A stretch of DNA of 64,000 nt, taken from Chlamydiota bacterium. GTDB lineage: Bacteria; Chlamydiota; Chlamydiia; Chlamydiales; JAAKFR01. Below, one piece after another: positions 1 to 7,925 of this stretch. Each line of letters starts with the position of its first letter. Positions within the stretch are counted from its first letter, which is position 1. The notes below the pieces were generated by a model. That model saw only the letters and a list, made by a program, of their open reading frames with translations. It searched no databases and was not told the origin of the DNA. Location: the NCBI GenBank assembly GCA_021772455.1, contig JAJFLY010000015.1, positions 1-64,000 of the forward strand, written 5' to 3'. The position numbers and the translations under genes were made by a program.

Positions 1-1
1 A

Positions 2-317
2 GGCTTTGCAGCTTCCAAAAAACGGTATTTCTGCGGAATTAAGGTGCACATGCTTGTGACCGGAGATGGCAAACCGGTCGAAGTACATTTTAAATCTGGT
101 GCCATGAGTGATGTCAAAGTTTTGTGGTCCATGGAGTTAGACATACCCAAAGATGCTCTTCTCTATGCAGATGGTGCGTACAACTCTTTTGAACTAGAGG
201 ATGTGCTTCAGGATGAAGGCATTAAATTGTTAGCTAAACGTGGCGTGTCTGGGAAAAAACGCCTACGTTCTAGACAAGCAGAGCGTGAAATCAGCAGTAG
301 GCGACAGATAGTAGAAA
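2..317 (+). pseudogene. IS982-family transposase, C-terminal remnant
   Basis: The reading frame runs in from before the window start, so the 5' part is not visible. The translation has an IS982-like order: ASKKRYFCGIKVH, then LVTGDGKPVE, then ALLYADGAYNSFELEDV (the DDE-type catalytic region) and a basic tail ending RRQIVET. In IS982 transposases that last motif, carrying the final catalytic Glu, is followed by more helix. Here it breaks off where the tRNA-Ser gene begins, and the open frame only continues through antisense tRNA sequence. I read it as a 3'-truncated, inactive element left beside a tRNA gene. Confidence 0.8.
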
Positions 318-404
318 CGGAAAGAGAGGGATTCGAACCCTCGATACCCTTGCGGGTATGCGTCCTTAGCAGGGACGTGCTTTCGGCCACTCAGCCATCT
401 TTCC
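318..404 (-). tRNA. tRNA-Ser (anticodon GCT)
   Basis: On the minus strand an 87-nt class II tRNA can be folded. The acceptor stem is GGAAAGA/TCTTTCC, with discriminator G at 318. The anticodon stem is CGTCC/GGACG around loop CTGCTAA, giving anticodon GCT. The long variable arm is ATACCCGCAAGGGTAT and the T-arm GAGGGTTCGAATCCCTC. The long variable arm and the anticodon identify a serine tRNA reading AGC/AGU. CCA is not encoded. It lies divergent from dnaB and its 3' end touches the IS982 remnant. Confidence 0.95.
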
Positions 405-464
405 AGATCGGTGGATAATAAGGGGTCTAGACCTTTTATCTCAAGTGAAGTATTCTCCACTGCT

Positions 465-3008
465 ATGGCTAATAAAAAGATACGTGTAGCTCCACACTCT
501 AAAGAATCTGAAATGATGGTGCTAGGTTGCATGCTCTCAAGCATCAACAGCATGAATATTGCAGCCGACTCTCTAGATGAAATCGATTTTTATTTCACCG
601 AACATCAAATCATTTTCTCCGTCCTAAAAGGAGCTTATCGGCAGGACAAACCGGCTGATGTCCATTTAGTCTGCGAGGAGCTGAAGCGGAGCGAAAAGCT
701 CGACGCTGTCGGCGGAGCTAGCTATGTAACGACACTTGCGCAATATGCTGGTACGTCTGCTTACATCGAAGAGTACGTTGACATCATTAAGTCCAAAGCG
801 ATGCTACGGAAAATGGTTCAAGCGGCGCAAATTGTGGAAAAAAATGCGCTCGAAGAGCCACAGGATGTCCACGGAGCTCTCGATGAAGCGCAAGGTCTTT
901 TCTTTAAAATCAGCCAGTCAGCAAATGGTGGCGCCGGGGTCCTGATCAATGAGCTCCTCACCGGATTAAAAACTACCTCTCAAACCCCCTTCCTTAAAGA
1001 GCTCCAGGAAAGGCAAGAATCGTTCCGCTTAAAGGGACCTGAAGATCCGAAAATCACTGGAATCCCGACCCATTATATCGATCTCGATACGATGATCAAT
1101 GGATTTAACGACTCAAACTTAATGATTCTTGCGGGTCGCCCGGCAATGGGAAAAACGGCTCTGGCACTCAATATTGCAGAAAATGTCTGTTTCAAAAATG
1201 GAATGCCGGTTGGGATCTTCTCGCTTGAAATGACAGCTGAACAGCTGATGCAACGGATGGTTTGCTCACAAGCTGAAGTAGAATCGGAAAAAATCCGGAC
1301 AGGTTCGCTTAGCGGCGGGGAATTCCAGCGGATTGTGGCAGCTGTTGGAGATATGCAAAAGCATACGATGGTCATCGACGACCAACCTGGACTCAAGATT
1401 ACCGACCTACGAGCACGAGCAAGACGGATGAAAGAGAGCTACGGCATCCGTTTTCTTGCTATCGACTACCTTCAGTTGATCGCAGGCTCAGGTTCGAATC
1501 GCACGATGGAAAGTCGGCAGAATGAGATCTCCGAGATCTCCCGAATGCTTAAAACTCTCGCTCGTGAGCTGAATATCCCGATTTTGTGCATGTCCCAGCT
1601 CTCGCGTAAAGTTGAAGATAGAGCAGGCCATCGCCCGATGATGAGCGATCTGCGCGAGAGCGGCTGTTTAACGGGCGATACGCGTATCCAGGATGCTCAG
1701 ACCGGGCGCTTTTATTCCATCCGCGAGTTAGCGGAACGCACAAAACAAACCCCTATTTATGTTCATGCTGTTGATAGAAAATTAAAGATCGGCAAACACA
1801 AGATGATCAAGGCCTTTTACTCAGGAAGAAAAAAAGTTTTTGAACTCAAGATGCGGTCGGGACGGTCGATTAAGGCAAGCGCCAATCACCCTTTTCTTAT
1901 GTTGAATGGATGGACCCGTCTTGATCAATTGAAGGTAGGCGATCATCTAGCCCTTCCGAGATCGATAGAAATTGAGAATGGTAATACCCAAGAAAATCTC
2001 GATGAATTTGGGTTACTTGCTCATCTTATCGGTGATGGATGCATTCTCCCTAACCAACCTTACCACTACACAAGTGAAGATGAAGAAAACCTCTCCTATG
2101 TAAGCGCCTGTTCTCATTCGCTTTTTGACATTCAACCAAAACGGGTTGCACAAGGAAACTGGACCCACATATATCTCCCCTCTCCTGTTCGTTTGACAAA
2201 AGGACGCTTCCATCCGATTACAGAATGGTACAATAAATTGGGTATTGAGCGAGTACGTTCTTATGAAAAACAGCTCCCTCAAGTTATTTTTGAAAGCTCA
2301 ACAAGTACAATCGCCCATTTTCTCCAACATTTGTGGGCAACCGATGGAAACATCTCTTCTAGAGAGTTAAAAAAACGCAAGCCCTCTGCAGCTATCTATT
2401 ATGCTTCTTCAAGCAAGACGTTGGCTATGCAGGTGCAACATTTGCTATTGCGACTCGAAATCCAAAGTACACTCAAAACAGTCATATCAAAAAAAGGGCA
2501 CCGAAATATGTACAACGTGGTAGTGCAGGGTGCCCAAAGTCAAATCAGCTTCTTAAATCAAGTCAACAGTGCTGGGAAGAGAGGAAAACTCAAACAGAAA
2601 CTTATTAATAATCTAAGTGCGATAAAAACAAATCCGAATAATGATATTATTCCGAAACTCCAGGAATTGGCAGAGTCGGATGTATTATGGGATACAATTG
2701 TGTCCATCACAGAGCTTGGAGAAGAAGATGTCTATGATGCAACTGTCGAAGGGGTCCATAATTTTGTCGCTAATGATATTCTAGTCCACAACAGTATCGA
2801 GCAAGATTCCGATATCGTCATGCTTATGCTCCGTCGCGATTATTATGATCCAAACGATAAGCCGGGGATGGCAGAGCTCATTGTGGCGAAAAACCGTCAT
2901 GGAGGGGTTGGAAATATCAATCTTTCTTTTATCAAAGAATTGGGTCAATTCCGCAATTATACCTCGATTCAGATGCAGGCCGCAGAAGACTCCTTTGCAA
3001 ATATCTAG
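465..3008 (+). CDS. dnaB: Replicative DNA helicase DnaB containing an intein
   Basis: This is the hexameric 5'-3' helicase that unwinds DNA at the replication fork. After removal of the intein the extein is about 471 residues, the normal DnaB length. The N-terminal primase-interaction domain begins with PHSKESEMMVLGCML. The RecA-like domain carries Walker A AGRPAMGKT, Walker B LLAIDYLQL and the DLRESG...SIEQDSDIVM motif. I start at ATG 465 rather than the upstream ATG at 411, because MANKK followed by PHSKE matches the usual chlamydial N-terminus and the 18 extra codons have no DnaB-like content. The intein sits between Gly-400 and the next extein serine. It is followed by a small basic protein gene, mnmG and lplA, the same neighbourhood as in C. 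trachomatis. Confidence 0.96.
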   Translation: MANKKIRVAPHSKESEMMVLGCMLSSINSMNIAADSLDEIDFYFTEHQIIFSVLKGAYRQDKPADVHLVCEELKRSEKLDAVGGASYVTTLAQYAGTSAYIEEYVDIIKSKAMLRKMVQAAQIVEKNALEEPQDVHGALDEAQGLFFKISQSANGGAGVLINELLTGLKTTSQTPFLKELQERQESFRLKGPEDPKITGIPTHYIDLDTMINGFNDSNLMILAGRPAMGKTALALNIAENVCFKNGMPVGIFSLEMTAEQLMQRMVCSQAEVESEKIRTGSLSGGEFQRIVAAVGDMQKHTMVIDDQPGLKITDLRARARRMKESYGIRFLAIDYLQLIAGSGSNRTMESRQNEISEISRMLKTLARELNIPILCMSQLSRKVEDRAGHRPMMSDLRESGCLTGDTRIQDAQTGRFYSIRELAERTKQTPIYVHAVDRKLKIGKHKMIKAFYSGRKKVFELKMRSGRSIKASANHPFLMLNGWTRLDQLKVGDHLALPRSIEIENGNTQENLDEFGLLAHLIGDGCILPNQPYHYTSEDEENLSYVSACSHSLFDIQPKRVAQGNWTHIYLPSPVRLTKGRFHPITEWYNKLGIERVRSYEKQLPQVIFESSTSTIAHFLQHLWATDGNISSRELKKRKPSAAIYYASSSKTLAMQVQHLLLRLEIQSTLKTVISKKGHRNMYNVVVQGAQSQISFLNQVNSAGKRGKLKQKLINNLSAIKTNPNNDIIPKLQELAESDVLWDTIVSITELGEEDVYDATVEGVHNFVANDILVHNSIEQDSDIVMLMLRRDYYDPNDKPGMAELIVAKNRHGGVGNINLSFIKELGQFRNYTSIQMQAAEDSFANI
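1665..2792 (+). other. Intein with LAGLIDADG homing endonuclease domain inside DnaB
   Basis: The intein is 376 residues (401–776 of the precursor). It starts at Cys1 (CLTGDT, splicing block A) right after DLRESG and ends VHN, followed by extein Ser (SIEQD). Block B is IKASANHPFLML, with Ser where Thr is common in TxxH. Block F/G is VYDATVEGVHNF...ILVHN. Two dodecapeptide motifs, LLAHLIGDGCI and FLQHLWATDGNIS, both retain their acidic residue, so the homing endonuclease may still be active. The insertion point is the same as that of the Synechocystis DnaB intein. All nucleophiles needed for splicing (Cys1, His-Asn, +1 Ser) are present, so the host protein should be restored. Confidence 0.95.
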
Positions 3009-3056
3009 TAATCAGGTAAAATTGTCCGTGAATTATTACCACTTAATGGGTTCACG

Positions 3057-3146
3057 ATGTCTTCAGTAAAGAAAAAGAGAAAATGCAAAATCGCCAAGCA
3101 CAAACGTAAGAAACGTCGTCGTCGCGATCGTCATAAAAACAAATAA
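3057..3146 (+). CDS. Very small basic protein, bS22/mS38 (AURKAIP1/COX24 domain)-like
   Basis: A 29-codon frame starts ATG TCT TCA GTA and encodes [19 protein letters not shown] followed by an Arg-rich tail [10 protein letters not shown]. More than half the residues are Lys or Arg. The pattern [17 protein letters not shown] is that of the AURKAIP1/COX24 family, which includes mitochondrial mS38 and the tiny bacterial ribosomal protein bS22 that sits in the small subunit. It lies 48 bp after dnaB and 8 bp before mnmG. Assignment rests on composition and motif only, because the gene is too short for more. Confidence 0.7.
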   Translation: MSSVKKKRKCKIAKHKRKKRRRRDRHKNK

Positions 3147-3154
3147 AATTTTTC

Positions 3155-4978
3155 ATGGATTTTCCACAAGAGTTTGACGTCATTGTTGTTGGCGGCGGGC
3201 ACGCCGGCTGTGAGGCCGCTTTTGCCGCTGCTAGACGGGGTGCATCCACTCTCTTGTTAACCATGAATCTCGACACCATTGCCAAAATGAGCTGTAATCC
3301 CGCTATCGGGGGAATCGGCAAAGGGCACATGGTGCGTGAGATCGACGCTCTTGGCGGCGAAATGGGAAAGGTTATCGACCGCACGGGCATCCAATTTCGG
3401 ATGCTCAATGCGACCAAGGGACCAGCTGTCTGGGCCCCGCGCGCGCAGGCCGATAAGGTCGCCTACCAAACGGAGATGAAACACCGTCTGGAAAAAGAGC
3501 CCAATCTCCATATTCTACAAGGAACGATCGAAGCCTTCGAGGTGAAAAATGGCCAGTTTGAGGCTGTTTTGACCCAAGAGGGAATTCGCTACCGTGGAAA
3601 AACGGTGATCCTTTCATCGGGCACTTTTATGCGCGGCCTCCTCCATATCGGCGAGACCAATTTCCCCGGTGGAAGGGCTGGCGACAAACCTTCTACAGGC
3701 CTCTCTCCATGCCTTGAGCGTCATGGAATAAAATTGGGGCGCCTCAAAACTGGAACACCTCCACGCGTTAATAAAAGAACGATAGACTTCCGCCAAGCTG
3801 AAGAGCAGCCGCCCGAAGAGGGTGTTCACTTTTCCTATGATCGCGAAGAGTTCACCCGATTACCACAAATCTCGTGTTGGATCACCTACACCTCAGCAGA
3901 AACGAAAGCACTTATTCAAGCCAATCTCCACAAATCTGCGATCTACTCAGGAAAAGTTCAAAGCATAGGTCCGCGCTACTGCCCCTCAATCGAAGATAAG
4001 ATCGTCCGCTTCGCCGACAAGGAGCGTCATCAAATTTTCCTCGAGCCTGAAGGACTAAATACTGAAGAAGTGTATGTTAACGGCATCTCCTCCTCGCTCC
4101 CCTTCGATGTACAGATCGAGATGATCCACTCAATTCCCGCATTGCAAAATGCGCAAATCATGCGCCCCGCCTACGCCATCGAATACGACTATGTTTTGAG
4201 CGGACAAATTGGGCCAACGCTTCAAGCCAAAAACATCGAAGGGCTCTATTTAGCAGGTCAAATCAACGGGACAACAGGGTATGAGGAAGCAGCTGCTCAA
4301 GGATTAATTGCAGGGATTAACGCAGCAGGCAAGGTCTTGGAAAAACCGCCATTTGTTCTGGGACGCCATGAAGCGTACATCGGTGTGATGATCGACGATC
4401 TAATCACAAAACCACTCGATGAGCCCTACAGAATGTTCACCTCGCGCGCTGAACATCGCCTGCTTTTACGCCAAGACAATGCCGATCTACGCCTACGCGG
4501 CTATGGCTATGAACTGGGCCTGATTGATGAAGCACGCCACCTAAAAACAGAGGCCAAACGCACTTTGATTGAAAGCGAAACAGAGCGGTTTAGACATGTG
4601 TTTAAGCAGATCCGTGGGAAAGGAGCTTCACTTGCACAACTCCTATGCCGTCCCGAAAACACCTACGCCTCCATGATGGCAGAATTTTCTGAAATCGAAG
4701 ACCACGGCACAGATATCAATTTCCAAATCGAACTTGGGCTAAAATACGCAGGCTATATCGACAGACAAAATCAAGATATCGCGAAATTCTCACAAGTCGA
4801 GTTGTTGAGAATCCCTGTTGGTTTTGATTTTCAAAAAATTGTCGGTTTGCGCAACGAAGCGAAAGAAAAACTCTCCCACTTTACCCCTCAAACAGTCGGG
4901 CAAGCCTCTCGTATTTCAGGCGTTTCACCCGCCGACATCCAAGTGTTAATGATTGGATTGAAACATGCACATTCTTAA
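3155..4978 (+). CDS. mnmG: tRNA uridine-5-carboxymethylaminomethyl modification enzyme MnmG (GidA)
   Basis: With MnmE, this FAD enzyme adds the carboxymethylaminomethyl group to U34 of tRNAs reading split-box purine-ending codons, using methylene-tetrahydrofolate. The 607 residues include the N-terminal dinucleotide site [13 protein letters not shown], the motifs [14 protein letters not shown] and [11 protein letters not shown], and YCPSIEDKI, followed by the insertion and the helical C-terminal MnmE-binding domain. Length is typical (about 610–630). The end overlaps lplA by 14 nt, suggesting translational coupling in a dnaB–mnmG–lplA unit. Confidence 0.97.
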   Translation: MDFPQEFDVIVVGGGHAGCEAAFAAARRGASTLLLTMNLDTIAKMSCNPAIGGIGKGHMVREIDALGGEMGKVIDRTGIQFRMLNATKGPAVWAPRAQADKVAYQTEMKHRLEKEPNLHILQGTIEAFEVKNGQFEAVLTQEGIRYRGKTVILSSGTFMRGLLHIGETNFPGGRAGDKPSTGLSPCLERHGIKLGRLKTGTPPRVNKRTIDFRQAEEQPPEEGVHFSYDREEFTRLPQISCWITYTSAETKALIQANLHKSAIYSGKVQSIGPRYCPSIEDKIVRFADKERHQIFLEPEGLNTEEVYVNGISSSLPFDVQIEMIHSIPALQNAQIMRPAYAIEYDYVLSGQIGPTLQAKNIEGLYLAGQINGTTGYEEAAAQGLIAGINAAGKVLEKPPFVLGRHEAYIGVMIDDLITKPLDEPYRMFTSRAEHRLLLRQDNADLRLRGYGYELGLIDEARHLKTEAKRTLIESETERFRHVFKQIRGKGASLAQLLCRPENTYASMMAEFSEIEDHGTDINFQIELGLKYAGYIDRQNQDIAKFSQVELLRIPVGFDFQKIVGLRNEAKEKLSHFTPQTVGQASRISGVSPADIQVLMIGLKHAHS

Positions 4979-5660
4979 CCTAAAAAATGTCCCTATTCTC
5001 GAGCAGCTCTGCATCGAAGAGGCTCTACTCCGTGCCGACACGCACAATTGGTGCTTAATTAATACAGGCGCGCCCCCAGCCATTGTAATGGGAATCTCAG
5101 GAAAACCTCACTCCCTGCTCAATGTTGAGAAGGTGCGCTCCGATGGAATCCCCGTGATTAAGCGATTTAGCGGCGGTGGAACGGTCTACATCGATCCCAA
5201 CACTGTTTTTGTGACATTGATTTGTAATGCAAGCGACGTTTCGGTCCTAACTCAACCAAAGCCAATCCTCGAATGGTCAGAAAAGCTCTATAGCCCCCTT
5301 TTCAAAGGGTTTGAAGCGCGTGAAAATGACTATGTTTTTGGTGAAAAAAAGTTTGGTGGCAACGCCCAATATATTCAAAAAGGACGCTTTCTCCACCACA
5401 CTTCGTTCTTGTGGGATTATGAAGCTGCAAACATGGACTACTTGCTTCTTCCAGAAAGACGTCCTCAATACCGTGAGGATCGCGCCCACACCGATTTTCT
5501 CTGCACGCTCAAGGCCAACTTTCCCCAAAAAGAAGAGCTCGTCAATGCCCTCTGCACCCATCTGATGGCCACCTTTGACGCAAAAATAGCCGCTACAGAT
5601 TTAGTGAAAGAGATTCAAGCGCGCCCACACAGAAAAGTGAGCACGCTTGTAGATCTGTAA
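4965..5660 (+). CDS. lplA: Lipoate–protein ligase A family protein
   Basis: It belongs to the biotin/lipoate A/B protein ligase family, which joins lipoyl groups to E2 subunits and GcvH. Seen in the 231 residues: the substrate-binding motif [15 protein letters not shown], matching RR-x-GGG-x-V-x-HD with a His-to-Ile change, and the lysine motif [10 protein letters not shown], where the lysine contacts the lipoyl-adenylate. Chlamydiae commonly carry two lplA genes, and this one matches the copy next to gidA (C. trachomatis CT499). It lacks the small C-terminal accessory domain of long LplA, which suggests that activation is done elsewhere or that it acts as a transferase. Confidence 0.9.
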   Translation: MHILNLKNVPILEQLCIEEALLRADTHNWCLINTGAPPAIVMGISGKPHSLLNVEKVRSDGIPVIKRFSGGGTVYIDPNTVFVTLICNASDVSVLTQPKPILEWSEKLYSPLFKGFEARENDYVFGEKKFGGNAQYIQKGRFLHHTSFLWDYEAANMDYLLLPERRPQYREDRAHTDFLCTLKANFPQKEELVNALCTHLMATFDAKIAATDLVKEIQARPHRKVSTLVDL

Positions 5661-6094
5661 ATCTAGGCTCGCTCGTACTCATTTTCCCACACCTCTCCAT
5701 CCATCGGGCAAAAACACGTTAAACATGATTTCAGGACATCTAAAGCAAGTTTTCCTGTTCTTGCACAGATATATCGAAGAGGCCTTTTTTTCCTCCTACG
5801 GTTCTGCAAAGCAGATGCTCTTCTTCAAGCCAACAGGGCTACAAAAGTAGGGAAACTCTCTTTATGCGTCCTTGATATCTTTTGCACACTGCAATTTTTC
5901 TTTTAAAATGTTCATAATGAATACTATACAGTCGCTAAAACGATTATTATGTCATCTATATGAGGTGTGTTCTTGTCCATACTATGCATCATAAGAATGG
6001 TGTTTGTCATTTATATGATGCAAAAAAACCTAAAAACTGTCTATCATAAAAACAACATATGTTATTTTTGTGATATTATAAGAGAGCGAAATCC
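5661..6094. other. 434-bp AT-rich gap with possible remnant of a minus-strand gene
   Basis: No intact gene is visible. On the minus strand about 50–57 codons stay open and end at 5663. They would read ...RYICARTGKLALDVLKS, then CFCPMDGEVWENEYERA, with no start codon, so this may be the tail of a lost gene. The right half (from about 5880) is strongly AT-rich and leads into the ATPase gene. It contains two direct repeats, GTCATCTATATGA at 5951–5963 and GTCATTTATATGA at 6006–6018. Confidence 0.4.
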
Positions 6095-7528
6095 ATGAAG
6101 TTCATTGGTAGAGAAGAAGAACTTGAGCAATTAAATCAATTATTTAAAAAAAAATCAGCTTCTCTTGTTGTGATAAGAGGAAGACGTAGGATAGGGAAAA
6201 GCCGCTTAATTAAAGAGTTTCTGAAGGGAAAAAATAGTTGGTTATTTTCTGGTTTGCCTCCCACAAAAGACTCAACAAAGCAAAGTCAAACCGAGGAGTT
6301 TGCCAAACAGATGGCTCGAAACCTTGGAATGCCAAAATTGAGAACAGATGACTGGGGTGAGTTATTTTGGTATTTAGGGAAACAAGCGGAAAAAGGAAAA
6401 ATCGTCATTGTTCTTGATGAAATTTCGTGGATGGGTTCCGAAGACATTGATTTTTTAGGACATCTAAAAAATGCTTGGGATCTATATTTTTCCAATAACC
6501 AAGATTTAGTATTGATATTGTGTGGCTCAGTATCGAGTTGGATTGAGGAGAATATTCTCAGTAGTACCGGATTTTTAGGTCGAGTATCAGTCGATAAAAT
6601 CTTAGAAGAACTGCCGTTGGCAAAATGTCAAGATTTTTGGAAATCACAGAAGACGAGAGTAAGCGCTTATGAGAAATTCAAAGTATTAGCTGTCACAGGC
6701 GGGGTGCCTAAATATTTAGAAGAAATTATCTCAGAAGAATCGGCAGAACAGAATATTCAGAGATTATGTTTCATGCCTGAAGGATTGCTGTTTCGAGAAT
6801 ATAAGCAAATTTTTTCGGATTTATTTTCCAAAAAAGCCCCAACATACACCCGTATTATAGAAGTTCTTAGCGAGGGGGCTTTAGAATTTGGGGAAATATG
6901 CAATGCATTGAAATTAGAACCCAGTGGAGTTATGTCTGGTTACCTGCACGATTTGGTTTTAGCGGGATTTGTAAGCACCGATTGTACCTGGAATATAAAA
7001 AGTAAAACGATGTCTCGGTTAAGAAAATTTCGTCTAAAAGATAACTACATGAGATTTTATCTTAAGTATATAGAGCCTAATAGAGACAAAATTTCAAAAA
7101 AGCTATTCCAACCTAGCTTGATATCTGTGTTGCCTAGTTGGGAAACCATAATGGGTTTTCAGTTTGAAAATCTTGTTCTAAGCAATCTAAATGGATTGTT
7201 AAAGAAGATGTGCATCAACTCCAATGATGTGGTCATGATGGGACCTTTTTTTCAAAGGCAAACAAAAAGGCAAAAGGGCTGTCAGATCGATTTATTAATT
7301 CAAACGCGCTTCCATACACTCTATCTTTGCGAAATCAAATTCTTTGCAAGCGAAGTAAAAAAAAGGATCCTTGAGGAGGTTGAACAAAAAATCGAGCGGC
7401 TATTTTTTCCAAGAGGTTATTCAATAAGACCTGTATTAGTACATGTTAATGGTGTGAGTCAGAGTGTTCTAGAGAGCGATTTTTTTACTCAAATTATAGA
7501 TTTTTCCGAGCTATTTGCCCAAGAATGA
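6095..7528 (+). CDS. P-loop ATPase of the archaeal-ATPase/DUF234 type
   Basis: 477 residues. The N-terminus MKFIGREEELEQLNQLF is followed by Walker A VIRGRRRIGKSRLIKEF and Walker B IVIVLDEISWMG, then a helical segment, and from about residue 330 a DUF234-like C-terminal domain. That domain contains GCQIDLLIQTR...LYLCEIKF, a PD-(D/E)XK-like nuclease-fold core (D, ExK). Families of this kind are scattered through prokaryotes, often as multiple mobile-looking copies, and their function is unknown. The gene is AT-rich compared with mnmG and dnaB and lies beside IS debris, suggesting horizontal acquisition. Another family copy is broken at 12914 and one is deleted at 46305. Confidence 0.85.
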   Translation: MKFIGREEELEQLNQLFKKKSASLVVIRGRRRIGKSRLIKEFLKGKNSWLFSGLPPTKDSTKQSQTEEFAKQMARNLGMPKLRTDDWGELFWYLGKQAEKGKIVIVLDEISWMGSEDIDFLGHLKNAWDLYFSNNQDLVLILCGSVSSWIEENILSSTGFLGRVSVDKILEELPLAKCQDFWKSQKTRVSAYEKFKVLAVTGGVPKYLEEIISEESAEQNIQRLCFMPEGLLFREYKQIFSDLFSKKAPTYTRIIEVLSEGALEFGEICNALKLEPSGVMSGYLHDLVLAGFVSTDCTWNIKSKTMSRLRKFRLKDNYMRFYLKYIEPNRDKISKKLFQPSLISVLPSWETIMGFQFENLVLSNLNGLLKKMCINSNDVVMMGPFFQRQTKRQKGCQIDLLIQTRFHTLYLCEIKFFASEVKKRILEEVEQKIERLFFPRGYSIRPVLVHVNGVSQSVLESDFFTQIIDFSELFAQE

Positions 7529-7576
7529 AATGTTTATTGACCTTGCCCCTAGATTAGCTCCACTAAAAACTGGAGG

Positions 7577-7757
7577 TTACGCGATTAATTTACACTTGTT
7601 TTGATCATTTATGCTATTCAAAAATTGCTGGGGACTTAGCCTCTTCAGGCTTGTATGTGGCCTTTTATGATTGTTTTAGCCTCCTGTAAGTTCTTAAACC
7701 AGTTTTCATTCAAACATTCATCTCGGAGTTTTCCGTTAAAGCTTTCAATATAACCAT
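7577..7757 (-). pseudogene. IS3-family transposase (OrfB), C-terminal remnant
   Basis: On the minus strand YIESFNGKLRDECLNENWF continues to LQEAKTIIKGHIQA and then a stop. A second frame continues with RLSPQQFLNSINDQNK. These are the two halves of the integrase-core end of IS3-family OrfB, with the connecting YN-x-RPHSSL segment deleted. The catalytic DD part is missing altogether. It is inactive debris, directly abutting another transposase fragment on the opposite strand. Confidence 0.8.
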
Positions 7758-7759
7758 AA

Positions 7760-7830
7760 GGTATTTCCACCGGTAATATGCAGGAAACTTTAACTGCGAT
7801 TCTCGGTAAAAATGCCTTGGGACCCTCATC
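7760..7830 (+). pseudogene. Mutator/IS256-type transposase fragment
   Basis: On the plus strand the codons directly after the IS3 remnant read GISTGNMQETLTAILGKNAL. This matches the short GISTGDFQEAL-x-ALLGKDA motif typical of IS256/Mutator transposases of the ISTGDFQ subgroup. A stop codon immediately precedes it and similarity fades after about 22 residues. The downstream sequence to 7885 stays open but is not recognisable. This is a small fragment, so the family call is tentative. Confidence 0.45.
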
Positions 7831-7925
7831 GAAAGAGGGCATGCCAGCATGTCCAGGGGATTTTGTGAAGACGACGGTTGAGTCGACCAGGGTCTGAGGG
7901 GGAGAGTAAGGGAACACCTTCCATA

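Noticed and set aside
318-418. Transposase reading frame continuing past position 317
   Set aside because: That part is antisense to tRNA-Ser and has no protein similarity.
411-464. N-terminal extension of DnaB from ATG 411
   Set aside because: The 18 residues do not resemble DnaB and begin 7 bp from the tRNA; ATG 465 gives the expected N-terminus.
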